Source of the DNA: Flavobacteriales bacterium
GTDB lineage: Bacteria; Bacteroidota; Bacteroidia; Flavobacteriales_F; PHOS-HE28
Direction of reading: 5' to 3'
Length of the DNA: 64,000 bases
Assembly (NCBI GenBank): GCA_016788635.1
Contig: JAEUSU010000020.1
Coordinates: 62,001-126,000, forward strand
The notes beneath the pieces were generated by a model that saw only the letters and a list, made by a program, of their open reading frames with translations, did not search any database and was not told where the DNA came from. Below, in pieces: positions 44,241-52,658 of this stretch (position 1 is the first letter of the stretch; each line of letters starts with the position of its first letter). Both the position numbers and the translations under genes were made by a program.

Positions 44241-45245
44241 CTACGCACTGAAGCCCATCGCCTTGCGCAGGCTTGCAGGCAATTGCGGCAGCTTGCGCCG
44301 CTCGAAGAGGAAGCTGCTCAGGTCGGCGATGTCCTTGAAGATGTAGTGGCTTTCCTTGGCCCCCTTCAGGTAGCCACTGCCCGTGCTGCCACCAGTGCCC
44401 ATGCGCAGACCGATCATGCGGTGCACCACGTCGATGTGGCGCGAGCGCCAGAGGGCCAGCCCCTCGTCGATGTCCAACAGTGCCTGCAGGAAGCGGAATG
44501 GGAGTTGGAAGATGGGCTCATCCCGGTACAGCATGATGAAGACGGCACTGCGGCAGGCAGCGGGGGAAAGGCGGCGATCGGCCGAGCCTTCCACGAAGAT
44601 CTTGCGCCACAGCGTGGCGTTGCCCTCCTCGCCGGGCACCAGGGTGCTGGTGTACAGGTCCGCCAACCGATCGAAGAAGGGTTTTTCACCGGCGGGCCAG
44701 TAGCGTGCTTCCAGGAAGGGCATGCGCTCCAGCCAGGCGTTCACCAGTTCGATCAAGGTCTCCTCCTTCTCCAGCGCCTCGATCTCCGCCTTGTGTTGTG
44801 GCTTCAGCTGGCTGGTGTAGTACTGTTTCCCGAAGCGCTGCTCCATGCGCAGGCCCAGTCTGGCCTCCAGCACCTTGAACTGCATGCTCTGGAAACCGCT
44901 CGCCGGACGCAGCAGGTCGCGGAAGTCGAGGAAATCCAGCGGCGTCATCGTTTCCAGGATGTCCATCTGGTGCACCAGCACGTCCAGGATGGTCTTCACG
45001 CGTTGCAGGCGGTGCACCGCGATGTTCAGCTCGCCACCGTTGTCGTCCACATGGCCGTCCTGGAAGATCCGGATCACACTGCCCACCTCGTGCAGCACCA
45101 GCTTGAACCAGAGCTCGTAGGCCTGGTGGATCACGATGAAGAGCATCTCATCGTGCGCCTCCACGCCGTGTTTGTCACTTTCGGGCGCCTGCGCGCCCAG
45201 GATCTTTTCCAGCTGCAGGTAGTCGGGGTAGTACACGTTGCTCAT
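44241..45245 (-). CDS. kynA: Tryptophan 2,3-dioxygenase
   Basis: Haem enzyme that opens the indole ring of L-tryptophan to N-formylkynurenine, the first step of the kynurenine route. The 334-residue protein has the family segments DEMLFIVIHQAYELWFKLVL (substrate pocket), SGFQSMQFK, HRMIGLRMGTGGSTGSGYL (haem/substrate region) and the proximal His region WRSRHIDVVHRMIG. No other kynurenine-pathway gene is nearby. The predicted promoter has a perfect -7 element. Confidence 0.95.
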   Translation of the reverse strand: MSNVYYPDYLQLEKILGAQAPESDKHGVEAHDEMLFIVIHQAYELWFKLVLHEVGSVIRIFQDGHVDDNGGELNIAVHRLQRVKTILDVLVHQMDILETMTPLDFLDFRDLLRPASGFQSMQFKVLEARLGLRMEQRFGKQYYTSQLKPQHKAEIEALEKEETLIELVNAWLERMPFLEARYWPAGEKPFFDRLADLYTSTLVPGEEGNATLWRKIFVEGSADRRLSPAACRSAVFIMLYRDEPIFQLPFRFLQALLDIDEGLALWRSRHIDVVHRMIGLRMGTGGSTGSGYLKGAKESHYIFKDIADLSSFLFERRKLPQLPASLRKAMGFSA

Positions 45246-45267
45246 GGGGTGTTCCGAATGCGGCGGC

Positions 45268-45275
45268 CAAAGCTA
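45268..45275 (-). promoter_or_regulatory. Predicted -7 element of the tryptophan dioxygenase gene
   Basis: TAGCTTTG on the minus strand is a perfect TAnnTTTG match, 22 nt before the ATG at 45245. Confidence 0.6.
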
Positions 45276-45306
45276 TCCGGCCCGCACCACACTGAACTGA
45301 TGGCGA

Positions 45307-45735
45307 TCAGGAGCGTGGGAGATCCACCACGACCTGCTCCCCTTCCATTCGGGCCGGCAAGCGGCGCAGCCCTTCCTTGGACGGGCCCTTCGTGACCGCA
45401 CCCTGCGCATTGAAGGTGCTGCCGTGCCAGGCGCAGGTGAGCACACCGCCCTGCTCCTTCACCGGCCCCCCCTTGTGCGGGCAGCGCAGCACAAGCGCCA
45501 CGGGTGCGCCATCGGCATCGCGGCCGATCCAGAGCGGGTCATCGAGCCCCTTTGGGCGCAGCACTACCGGCCCTTGGGCGAGCATGCTGCCGGGCAGTTG
45601 AACACGGCCATCGGCTTCGGTGAAGGCCGTCGCCGGGCGTGCAGCGGCACATCCCCCCATGCCGGCCAGTGCGGGAATGGCGAGCATTGCGGCGCAGAGT
45701 TGCCCGCTGCGGTCCAGGAAGTCCCTTCGGTCCAT
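45307..45735 (-). CDS. Rieske [2Fe-2S] lipoprotein with twin-arginine signal
   Basis: Predicted periplasm-facing iron-sulfur protein of 142 residues. The N-terminus RRDFLDRSG looks like a twin-arginine signal and is followed by a hydrophobic stretch ending in AGMGGC, a lipobox with Cys29. Cluster ligands are Cys85 and His87 (CPHKGG) and Cys101 and His104 (CAWHGSTF). The second loop has no further Cys, unlike the disulfide-bridged Rieske of bc complexes, so it is closer to ferredoxin-type Rieske proteins. No cytochrome b gene is next to it. Redox partner unknown. Confidence 0.88.
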   Translation of the reverse strand: MDRRDFLDRSGQLCAAMLAIPALAGMGGCAAARPATAFTEADGRVQLPGSMLAQGPVVLRPKGLDDPLWIGRDADGAPVALVLRCPHKGGPVKEQGGVLTCAWHGSTFNAQGAVTKGPSKEGLRRLPARMEGEQVVVDLPRS

Positions 45736-45739
45736 GCGC

Positions 45740-45747
45740 TGAAGGTA
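45740..45747 (-). promoter_or_regulatory. Predicted start-proximal -7 element of the Rieske gene
   Basis: TACCTTCA on the minus strand ends 4 nt before the ATG at 45735; the same octamer precedes acpH. The rest of the 249-nt spacer up to 45984 holds an open frame of about 38 codons ending in TGA at 45752 (see findings) and nothing else I can name. Confidence 0.4.
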
Positions 45748-45984
45748 GTCATCAATAGAAAGGCGCCAGGCTGCGGAACACGTGCGCCCGGTCCAATTCG
45801 GAGTTGGAATGGCCGATCCGCTTGTTGTTCACCTGCTCTGCAGGCCCTTCGGTGATGGGGATGTTGCCTCAAGCGCAGGTGCATGTGAAGGTCGTGGTGC
45901 AGTGATCTTAAGGTTGTTAAGAAAACTCAAGATCGCGCAATTGCGGATGCACACCGCGCGCATTGCCGCGAACTTCGCGCCGCC

Positions 45985-46890
45985 ATGAAGTCGATCGGGA
46001 AGGGAAACCTGTTGCTTGTCTTGTTCTCTGCCTTGCTCGGGCTTCCGGCATGGGCGCAGGAGCCGGACAGCGCCAGGGCGATGGTGAATGAGCGGCTGGA
46101 CAGCCTGTTCATTGATGAGGTGGAGAACCAGCCGGGTGAACGCCCCAAGGTGCTGCACGCCGAGCCCTTGTACATCGACCTGATCCGCGACCTGGGCGCG
46201 CGCCGGGGTGAGCGCGAGTGGAACCTCGGTTTCGGCATCACCGATCACCTGGGCTATGATGTGTATGAGATGTTGATCGAGTACGAATGGGCGCCCATTG
46301 ACCGGTTGGGGCTCGAGATCGAGACGCCGTTCCGGTTCCATGGGCAGCAACGCAATGGTGCCTATTTCGGTGATGTGGTGAAGCCGGTCGATCGCATGGA
46401 GAGCTTGAAGCTGGCGGCCCAGTGGACCTTCCTGGTGGATGAGCGGAGGAGCACCTCACTGGCCCTCGGCTACCTCAACGAGCTGGAGTTCTCGGCCTTT
46501 GATTCCTTTGGCCAGCCCTTGTTCACAGGCAACCTGTACAATCCGTTCTTCATCGCGGCCAAGCGCTGGGGCAGCAACTTCCACTCGTTGTTGTACACCG
46601 GACCCCGGATCTTGCGTCATTTCGAGGAAGGCGCCACACACGTCCGGTACGACATCAATGCGAACCTGCATTACATGATCACCGGTACGCGCAACTTCGT
46701 GGGCATCGAAACGAACATGGCGGTGGAGCAGGGCGACTTCGACATGACCCTGCGGCCACAGATGCGCGTGGGCATTGCGGAGAACTTCCTGGTGGGCATC
46801 GTGGCCGGCATTCCGGTGGCGCGGGAAAGTGAACGTTTCAGCATGTTCACGCGGATCATCTGGGAGCCCGCGCACCGCAAGGGTCACTGA
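45985..46890 (+). CDS. Predicted outer-membrane beta-barrel protein (HAEPLYIDLIRDLGAR family)
   Basis: A 301-residue protein with a signal peptide (to AWAQ, about 25). The segment HAEPLYIDLIRDLGARRGE is a motif I recall from conserved proteins in many Gram-negative genomes, usually annotated as hypothetical. The following regions have alternating strand patterns with aromatic girdle residues (WNLGFGITDHLGYDVYEMLIEYEWAPI, RFSMFTRIIWEP), consistent with an outer-membrane barrel. Function unknown. An octamer GAACTTCG ends 7 nt before the ATG, similar to other start-proximal elements here. Confidence 0.7.
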   Translation: MKSIGKGNLLLVLFSALLGLPAWAQEPDSARAMVNERLDSLFIDEVENQPGERPKVLHAEPLYIDLIRDLGARRGEREWNLGFGITDHLGYDVYEMLIEYEWAPIDRLGLEIETPFRFHGQQRNGAYFGDVVKPVDRMESLKLAAQWTFLVDERRSTSLALGYLNELEFSAFDSFGQPLFTGNLYNPFFIAAKRWGSNFHSLLYTGPRILRHFEEGATHVRYDINANLHYMITGTRNFVGIETNMAVEQGDFDMTLRPQMRVGIAENFLVGIVAGIPVARESERFSMFTRIIWEPAHRKGH

Positions 46891-46900
46891 CCGCTCCGTC

Positions 46901-49105
46901 TCAAAGCCGGATCCGCAGCTGCACCTTCACATCGCTGCGCACGTTGCCGTTGATCTCCTGCAATCCGCTGCTGATGACGTTCTGGTCGTTGAAGATCCAG
47001 CTGCCGTAGCGTACCCACAGGTCCACGCGCCGCTGGGGCGTAAGCCGCACCATGGCGTACCACCGCATGCCCCGGCCGGAATAGGGCGGAATGCTGAACA
47101 GGCCGATCAGGTCGCTCTCGAAGGCATACACACGCGCATCGTAGCTGGTGGTCTCGAACAGCGCCAGGCGGAAGGTGAATTCCGCGGTGGACCGCAGCGG
47201 CCGGTGCACGATGTCCTGGTAAATGAGGAAGCCGTGCTGCATGGGCGAGCCGGTGCGCTGGTACTCCACCACATCCACGCGGTTGCGCAGGCTCACCGAG
47301 GGGCTCACGCGGTAGCTCGCGTTGAAGCGGTAGTTGCTCAGGCGCGTGTCCACCGCCGGTTGCATGCCATCCGTGCTCATCTGGCTGTTGCGTTGGAAGC
47401 GTTGGTCGCGGTAGCGCAGATAGATCTCCGTGGTGCGCGCGGGGCGCCAGTTGAGCTGTGCGAGCACCTCGTGTCCCGCGCTGGGCGCGTTCACCTGGTA
47501 GCGCAGCCACGGGAAGCGGTACTGGTCGAAGTAGGCGTTGAAGCCCCATTCGCGGTTCGGGCGTATCTCGATGCCGGTGTACAGGCCGCGTTCGTTCGCC
47601 GAAAGGGTGCCCTCGCGGAAGGCCACCGCGTGCAGGTTGCGCAGGTCGCGGGGATAGTTGCGGAAGAGGAGCGCCAGGCTCACACGGCGGTCCAGCGCGG
47701 CCAGCAGGCCGGTGAGGTAACCCACGGCGGAAACCTCGCTGTAGTTGCCGTCCGAACTGCTGGCGCTCACCTCACCGAACCAGGTGAGGTTGCGGTAGAT
47801 CATGTTCCAGTCCATGCCCACATTGGTGAGCGAGCGCCCGTTGAACTCGAACTGGTTGTAGGTCTGCAGCGAGCGGTTCAGCGTGTTGCTGAACGCGGAG
47901 TGCACGGCGGTCATGCCCACCTGGAAGAAGTTGTGCGCATAGCGCAGATGCGCCCCCATCAGTTGTTCGGTCACGCGGTGCTTGCGGTCCATCTCCTGCG
48001 TGGTGCGGTGAAAGCCGCCCTCCTGGAAGGAGGTGATGACGGCCTCGTTCACATTGCCCGGGGTGGCGCTGGTGTCCTCATTGAAGACCTCGCTCAGGGT
48101 GGCGTCCAACTTGTTGCGGCTGTAGAAGCCGGTGAGGTCGAAGCGCCGGCCCAGGCCCACGGTGGCGCCCACCCCGCGCAGGAAGCGGTTCTCGTTCACG
48201 CTGGTGTAGGGTGAAAGGCCGATGCCGCTGCGCTTCACGTTCAGCGAGAAGCTGCTTTTGCTCGCGAAAGCGAGACCGGTCCAGCAGGTGAGGCCCTGCC
48301 CGAACTGCGCCTGGTAGTCGCCGATCACCACGGACTTGAAGGGGCCCACCTCACGCAGAAAGAGGTGCGCACTGTAGAAGTCGAAGCCTTGTGTTTGTGT
48401 GCCGCGGAAGAACTCCTCACCGGCATCCTTCTCGGCGGTGATGCCGAAGCTGAGGTTGTTACGGTAGCGCATGCGGTAGCGCGTGAACACCTGGTAGGGG
48501 CTGCCGAGGTACACCTTGCTGTTGGCGCGCAGGCTGTCCACCACGGCGGGATCGCCCAGGTCGGGCAGCGGGTTGCCGTTCGGGTAGCTGTAGGTGTTGC
48601 CGAAAATGTTGTTGCGTCCCATGTATCCGCGCCGCTGCTGCACATCGGTCACGCTGCGGATGTAGAGCACGTGCTCGCTGCGTCCGAACATGTCCTTGAA
48701 CGGGGTGCGGATGTTGGTGCCGCTCTCCTTCACGGTGACGAAGGGGCGGATGAGCTCCAGCGTGGCGGGGTCCCACGCATCAATGGTCTGCAGTTCGTAC
48801 ACGCTCAGGAGCGGGCCCAGCCTGTTGCGGTGCGCGAAGAAGGCCGCGAGCTGCACATCGTTCAGCAGCGCCATGGCCTCCAGGTCGGCGGGCGTGCACC
48901 GGTTCAGGTTCAGCGGGTCGCGGTAGTAGTCCACCAGCACCTCGAAGAGGTTGGTGAGGTCCACGTTGCTGTCCTCGCCCAGCAGTTCGGCGGCGGTCTC
49001 AATGCGCTGCTCGATCAGGTCGCGTGGTATGGCGCGTTCCACCTGTGCGCCCAACAGACCGGTCAGGAGCGTCAGGGCTGCGGCCGCGATACCGCGCAGC
49101 GTCAT
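46901..49105 (-). CDS. Outer-membrane barrel protein with N-terminal ComEA-like helix-hairpin-helix region
   Basis: A 734-residue protein with a signal peptide (MTLRGIAAAALTLLTGLLGAQ). Residues about 55-125 (DPLNLNRCTPADLEAMALLN, VQLAAFFAHRNRLGP, SVYELQTIDAWDPATLELIRPFV) follow the ComEA-type helix-hairpin-helix pattern that binds DNA in competence proteins, although the second GxG hairpin is degenerate. The remaining 600 residues are a large beta-barrel ending VRSDVKVQLRIRL. The ATG at 49105 overlaps the stop of the PorV-like gene by 4 nt. The pairing with a PorV-like gene suggests a joint outer-membrane job; DNA contact is speculative. Confidence 0.75.
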   Translation of the reverse strand: MTLRGIAAAALTLLTGLLGAQVERAIPRDLIEQRIETAAELLGEDSNVDLTNLFEVLVDYYRDPLNLNRCTPADLEAMALLNDVQLAAFFAHRNRLGPLLSVYELQTIDAWDPATLELIRPFVTVKESGTNIRTPFKDMFGRSEHVLYIRSVTDVQQRRGYMGRNNIFGNTYSYPNGNPLPDLGDPAVVDSLRANSKVYLGSPYQVFTRYRMRYRNNLSFGITAEKDAGEEFFRGTQTQGFDFYSAHLFLREVGPFKSVVIGDYQAQFGQGLTCWTGLAFASKSSFSLNVKRSGIGLSPYTSVNENRFLRGVGATVGLGRRFDLTGFYSRNKLDATLSEVFNEDTSATPGNVNEAVITSFQEGGFHRTTQEMDRKHRVTEQLMGAHLRYAHNFFQVGMTAVHSAFSNTLNRSLQTYNQFEFNGRSLTNVGMDWNMIYRNLTWFGEVSASSSDGNYSEVSAVGYLTGLLAALDRRVSLALLFRNYPRDLRNLHAVAFREGTLSANERGLYTGIEIRPNREWGFNAYFDQYRFPWLRYQVNAPSAGHEVLAQLNWRPARTTEIYLRYRDQRFQRNSQMSTDGMQPAVDTRLSNYRFNASYRVSPSVSLRNRVDVVEYQRTGSPMQHGFLIYQDIVHRPLRSTAEFTFRLALFETTSYDARVYAFESDLIGLFSIPPYSGRGMRWYAMVRLTPQRRVDLWVRYGSWIFNDQNVISSGLQEINGNVRSDVKVQLRIRL

Positions 49106-49911
49106 TTGAAACGGTAGTTCAGGTTGAACTGCGGCGTGGCGCCCAGCTGTGAGCGCACGCTCACCGCCAGGTCAAGGTCCACCTGGCCGAAACGCAGCCC
49201 CATGCCGAAATGGGCCTGCGTGGGGCCGCTGCTCACGCCCGTGCGGATGAAGAGCGCGTTCACCGGGTGGTACTCGATGCCCGCGCGCACGCTCTCGCGC
49301 CGGTCGATGTCCTTCTCCACCGCCAATGTCGTGAGCAGTTTCTCGCTGAAGGTGTAGCCGATGCCGGCGTTGAAGACCGTTGGGATCTTTTCGTTGTACG
49401 GCCCGCCGAGCTGCGACTGCGTGGGATTGTAGAGGTGTACACCGATCCAGAGCGGATCCGTGAGCCGCGCCTGCACACCCAGTTCCGCCACCGGCGCACC
49501 GGCGTTGCCGTAGCCCTCGCCGAGGCGCACGCCCACGTAGTTCATCTGCACACTGGCCCGCAAGCCATCGCCCAGGCGCATGGCGTAGGCGATGCCGTAA
49601 CTCTCCTCGCGGTACAGGTCGCTGCCGAAGATGCTGGCGCTGGCGCCGATGGTGCCCTTGCCCAAGGGCGTGGCGAAGGCGAGCGCCTGCAGCGTGAGCT
49701 CCGATGCCATCCAGTGCCGCTGGTGCGCCAGCCCAAAGGCGGTCTTCTCCAGCGCCGCCAGCCCCGCCTGGTTGTGGCGCAGGCTCCACAGGTCGTACAG
49801 GGTGGGGGAGGCGTTGCCCATGCCCGCCATGCGCGCACCTACGGGAATGCGGTCGCCACCGGCGGTTGTGACCAATGGCAGCAGGAGCAGCAGCAGCCAA
49901 CCCGATCGCAT
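49102..49911 (-). CDS. PorV/UPF0164-like outer-membrane protein
   Basis: A 269-residue FadL/PorV-like barrel protein with signal peptide (MRSGWLLLLLLPLVTTAGG) and the family opening RIPVGARMAGMGNASPTLYDLWSLRHNQAGLA. PorV-type proteins serve T9SS or related outer-membrane transport; the paralogue PorQ is also this size, but I cannot choose between them. The start at 49911 fits both the signal peptide and the promoter 5 nt upstream; a longer in-frame start does not. It is translationally coupled to the barrel gene at 46901-49105. Confidence 0.75.
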   Translation of the reverse strand: MRSGWLLLLLLPLVTTAGGDRIPVGARMAGMGNASPTLYDLWSLRHNQAGLAALEKTAFGLAHQRHWMASELTLQALAFATPLGKGTIGASASIFGSDLYREESYGIAYAMRLGDGLRASVQMNYVGVRLGEGYGNAGAPVAELGVQARLTDPLWIGVHLYNPTQSQLGGPYNEKIPTVFNAGIGYTFSEKLLTTLAVEKDIDRRESVRAGIEYHPVNALFIRTGVSSGPTQAHFGMGLRFGQVDLDLAVSVRSQLGATPQFNLNYRFK

Positions 49912-49916
49912 GGCCG

Positions 49917-49924
49917 CCAAGGTA
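49917..49924 (-). promoter_or_regulatory. Predicted start-proximal -7 element of the PorV-like operon
   Basis: TACCTTGG on the minus strand ends 5 nt before the ATG at 49911. The 302-nt spacer between this gene and hpt holds this element, the hpt element at 50196, a short repeat at 50097-50123 and no gene. Confidence 0.4.
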
Positions 49925-50096
49925 GTGGACGGCCGTTGGCTGTGTGTGAAGCGGATGGGTGGGTCGAGGAACAGGTCACAAGTTGGCAAGCGGCGAGTTG
50001 ACCAGCTGCCAGTTGGCCAGTGCGGGCTGCTCCTGCTCTTTGCTGCTACCGCAGCCTGCTGTCGCCACACTCAGCCAACAGGTCAAGCCTGCGAGC

Positions 50097-50123
50097 CACA
50101 TTCCCGCATTTCCACATTTCTCC
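50097..50123. repeat. Second copy of the purine-rich repeat (inverted)
   Basis: Read on the minus strand the stretch gives ATGTGGAAATGCGGGAATGTGG in two near-identical halves, closely matching the tandem units at 40801-40850. It is in non-coding DNA between divergent genes. Confidence 0.55.
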
Positions 50124-50195
50124 CGTTTTGCTCGGTGCCTCTGCCCGCCCTGACGTGTCGGTCGTGCCGCAGTGGTCTTCCCTTCCCGTTCCGGT

Positions 50196-50203
50196 TAACT
50201 TCG
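50196..50203 (+). promoter_or_regulatory. Predicted start-proximal -7 element of hpt
   Basis: TAACTTCG ends 10 nt before the ATG at 50214. It probably drives hpt and adk together. Confidence 0.45.
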
Positions 50204-50213
50204 CGCCCTCACA

Positions 50214-50771
50214 ATGGGCAAGGTCCACCTGCATGATCGCTGGTTCGAGCCGTTCATCACTCCTCAGGAGCTTGAGCGCGCCATCGATCGTGTGGCCGGG
50301 GAATTAAAGCAACACTATGCCGGCAAGCGCCCGCTGTTCATTGGCGTGCTCAACGGCGCCTTCTTCTTCGCGGCCGAGTTGGTGAAACGGCTGGACATCG
50401 AGTGCGAGGTCTCCTTCATCAAGGTGGCCAGCTACCACGGCACCGCCAGCACGGGCAAGGTGAGCGACCTCATCGGCCTCAACGAACGCGTGGAGGGCCG
50501 GCACGTGGTGGTGGTGGAGGACATCGTGGATACCGGCCGCACGCTGGCCCATGTGATGAGCCTGCTCGCCGAACGCCACCCCGCCAGCCTCGCCGTGGCC
50601 ACCCTGCTCTTCAAGCCTGAAGCATACACCGGCACGCTGCCCATCGATTTCATCGCCCTGCGCGTGCCCAACGCATTCGTCGTGGGCAGCGGGCTGGACC
50701 ACAACGGCCTGGGCCGCAACCTGCCGGGCATCTACCGCATCGTTCAATCAGATCAAACCGCGTCGTCCTGA
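50214..50771 (+). CDS. hpt: Hypoxanthine phosphoribosyltransferase
   Basis: Purine salvage enzyme that converts hypoxanthine or guanine and PRPP to IMP or GMP. The 185-residue product has the PRPP-binding motif VVVVEDIVDTGRT (98-110), the N-terminal LFIGVLNGAFFFAAELV loop and the purine-contact region near FVVGSGLDHNGLGRNL. It is followed 15 nt later by adk, so the two nucleotide genes form one unit. Confidence 0.95.
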   Translation: MGKVHLHDRWFEPFITPQELERAIDRVAGELKQHYAGKRPLFIGVLNGAFFFAAELVKRLDIECEVSFIKVASYHGTASTGKVSDLIGLNERVEGRHVVVVEDIVDTGRTLAHVMSLLAERHPASLAVATLLFKPEAYTGTLPIDFIALRVPNAFVVGSGLDHNGLGRNLPGIYRIVQSDQTASS

Positions 50772-50786
50772 CCGGCACTTCCTGCA

Positions 50787-51359
50787 ATGAGCAAACTGAA
50801 CATCGTGTTATTCGGCCCGCCGGGAGCGGGCAAAGGCACCCAGAGCGAATTCCTGATCCGCAAGTACGGCCTCATCCACCTCAGCACGGGCGATCTGCTG
50901 CGCGCGGAGATCAAGGCCGAGAGCCCGCTGGGCCTGCAGGCCAAGGAGCAGATGGACGCCGGACAACTGGTGCCGGACGAGGTCGTCATCGGCATGATCC
51001 GCAACAAGATGGAGGCCAACCTGGAGGCCAAGGGCTTCATCTTCGATGGCTTCCCACGCACACGTGCACAGGCCATCGCCTTGGATGAGATGCTGGCGGA
51101 GAAGAGCGAACCCATCACCGTGATGCTGGCCCTGGAAGTGCCCGAGGCGGAGTTGGTGAAGCGCCTGCTAAACCGCGGTGCCACCAGCGGCCGCAGCGAC
51201 GACCAGGACGAAACCGTGATCCGCAACCGCATCCGCGAGTACGAGCAGAAGACCGCCCCGCTGAAGGAGTATTACAGCGCCCAGGGCAAATTCAAGGCGC
51301 TGGACGGTGTGGGCAGCGTCGAGGAGATCACCACGCGGTTGATGGAGGCGGTGGGGTGA
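50787..51359 (+). CDS. adk: Adenylate kinase
   Basis: Interconverts AMP and ATP with two ADP. The 190-residue product has the P-loop GPPGAGKGTQ (8-17), AMP-binding HLSTGDLLRAEI and FDGFPRTRAQA, and a short lid region (NRGATSGRSDDQDETVIRNR) without the four-Cys zinc site of long-lid enzymes. Short-lid forms are common in Bacteroidota. It follows hpt by 15 nt. Confidence 0.96.
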   Translation: MSKLNIVLFGPPGAGKGTQSEFLIRKYGLIHLSTGDLLRAEIKAESPLGLQAKEQMDAGQLVPDEVVIGMIRNKMEANLEAKGFIFDGFPRTRAQAIALDEMLAEKSEPITVMLALEVPEAELVKRLLNRGATSGRSDDQDETVIRNRIREYEQKTAPLKEYYSAQGKFKALDGVGSVEEITTRLMEAVG

Positions 51360-51395
51360 ACGATCGCATGAACGTGGTCATCAACCCTCAACCAA

Positions 51396-51615
51396 GTCAC
51401 GCTGAGCCCGTCGAAGCGCAACCCCCAACCCTGTCACGCTGAGCTTTCTGAGCCTGTCGAAGAACGAAGCGCAACCCCCAACCCCTCGGCCGCCGAAGCT
51501 TCAGCGAAGGCGGTCAACCCTCAACCCTCGCCAACTTTCAAACCCTTTCAACCGCCGTAGCTTCAGCGCCTTGCTCCGCCGAAGCGGCTACGCAAAGGCG
51601 AAGAAGGCGGTCAAC
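51396..51615 (+). repeat. Repeat-rich spacer before obg
   Basis: The 261-nt gap between adk and obg has no gene. Two copies of the repeat core found at 32888 occur at 51396-51432 and 51433-51486; the second has an extra CTTTCTGAGC insert in its loop and an extra AACGA. A second motif follows, GCCG(C/T)(C/A)G(A/T)AGCTTCAGCG, at about 51491 and 51554, each later closing with AAGGCGGTCAACCC. CGTAGC at 51556-51561 pairs with GCTACG at 51587-51592. CAACCC(T/C)CAACC links recur throughout. Confidence 0.85.
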
Positions 51616-51620
51616 CCCCA

Positions 51621-52658
51621 ATGAACTTCATCGACCACATCCGCATCCAGTGCCGCAGCGGCAAGGGTGGTGCCGGCAGCCGGCACCTGCGGCGCGAGAA
51701 GTACATGCCCAAAGGCGGGCCGGACGGCGGCGACGGCGGGCGCGGCGGGAACGTGATCCTGCGCGGCAATGGCCAGTTGTGGACCTTGCTGCACCTGCGC
51801 TACACCAAGCACGTGATCGCCGGCGATGGGGAAGGCGGCAGCTCCAACCAGAGCAGCGGCAAGGCCGGCCACGACGTGGTGGTGGAGGTGCCGCTGGGCA
51901 CTGTGGTGAAGGACAGCGAGACCGGCGAGGTGATGGGCGAGGTGCTGAAGGAGGGCGAGGAATTCGTGCTGCTGCCCGGCGGGCGCGGGGGCCTGGGCAA
52001 CCAGCACTTCAAGACCGCCACCCAGCAAACGCCGCGCTTCGCGCAGCCCGGCGAGCCCGGCCAGGAGCGGTGGGTGGTGATGGAACTGAAAGTGCTGGCG
52101 GACGTGGGCCTCGTAGGTTTCCCCAACGCCGGCAAAAGCACCCTGCTGGCCAGCATCACCGCCGCCAAGCCCAAGATCGCCGACTACCCCTTCACCACGC
52201 TGGTGCCCAACCTGGGCATCGTGCCCTACCGTGATGGCCGCTCCTTCGTGATGGCGGACATCCCCGGCATCATCGAGGGCGCGCACGAGGGCAAGGGCCT
52301 GGGCCTGCGCTTTCTGCGCCACATTGAACGCAACAGCGTGCTGCTCTTCATGGTGCCGGCTGATGCCAAGGACATCCGCGCGGAGTACAACGTGCTGCTG
52401 AACGAACTGGGCGCCTACTCGCCCGAGCTGCTGGACAAGGACCGCGTGCTGGCCATCAGCAAGTGCGACATGCTTGACGATACCATGCGCGAGCAACTCC
52501 GGCTTGAACTGCCTGAGGGAGTGGAATGCGTGCTGATCAGCAGCGTGGCCGGGCTTGGCTTGAACGAGCTGAAGGACATGCTGTGGAGCAAGTTGCACGT
52601 GCCACCGCCGCCACCTTCCACGGAGCAGCCGGAGACCTTCCCCGAGTGGAGCGTATGA
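51621..52658 (+). CDS. obg: Obg-family GTPase (ribosome assembly)
   Basis: Essential GTPase for late 50S assembly and stress control. The 345-residue product has the glycine-rich Obg fold (1-158, [13 protein letters not shown] at 31-43) and the G domain: G1 GFPNAGKST (166-174), switch [11 protein letters not shown]3 DIPG (213-216) and G4 SKCD (280-283), where the usual Asn is Ser. The Obg-fold start [18 protein letters not shown] deviates slightly from the usual GxGGxGxxxFRREK pattern. No C-terminal extension. It overlaps the next gene by ATGA, and a repeat-rich spacer precedes it. Confidence 0.95.
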   Translation: MNFIDHIRIQCRSGKGGAGSRHLRREKYMPKGGPDGGDGGRGGNVILRGNGQLWTLLHLRYTKHVIAGDGEGGSSNQSSGKAGHDVVVEVPLGTVVKDSETGEVMGEVLKEGEEFVLLPGGRGGLGNQHFKTATQQTPRFAQPGEPGQERWVVMELKVLADVGLVGFPNAGKSTLLASITAAKPKIADYPFTTLVPNLGIVPYRDGRSFVMADIPGIIEGAHEGKGLGLRFLRHIERNSVLLFMVPADAKDIRAEYNVLLNELGAYSPELLDKDRVLAISKCDMLDDTMREQLRLELPEGVECVLISSVAGLGLNELKDMLWSKLHVPPPPPSTEQPETFPEWSV

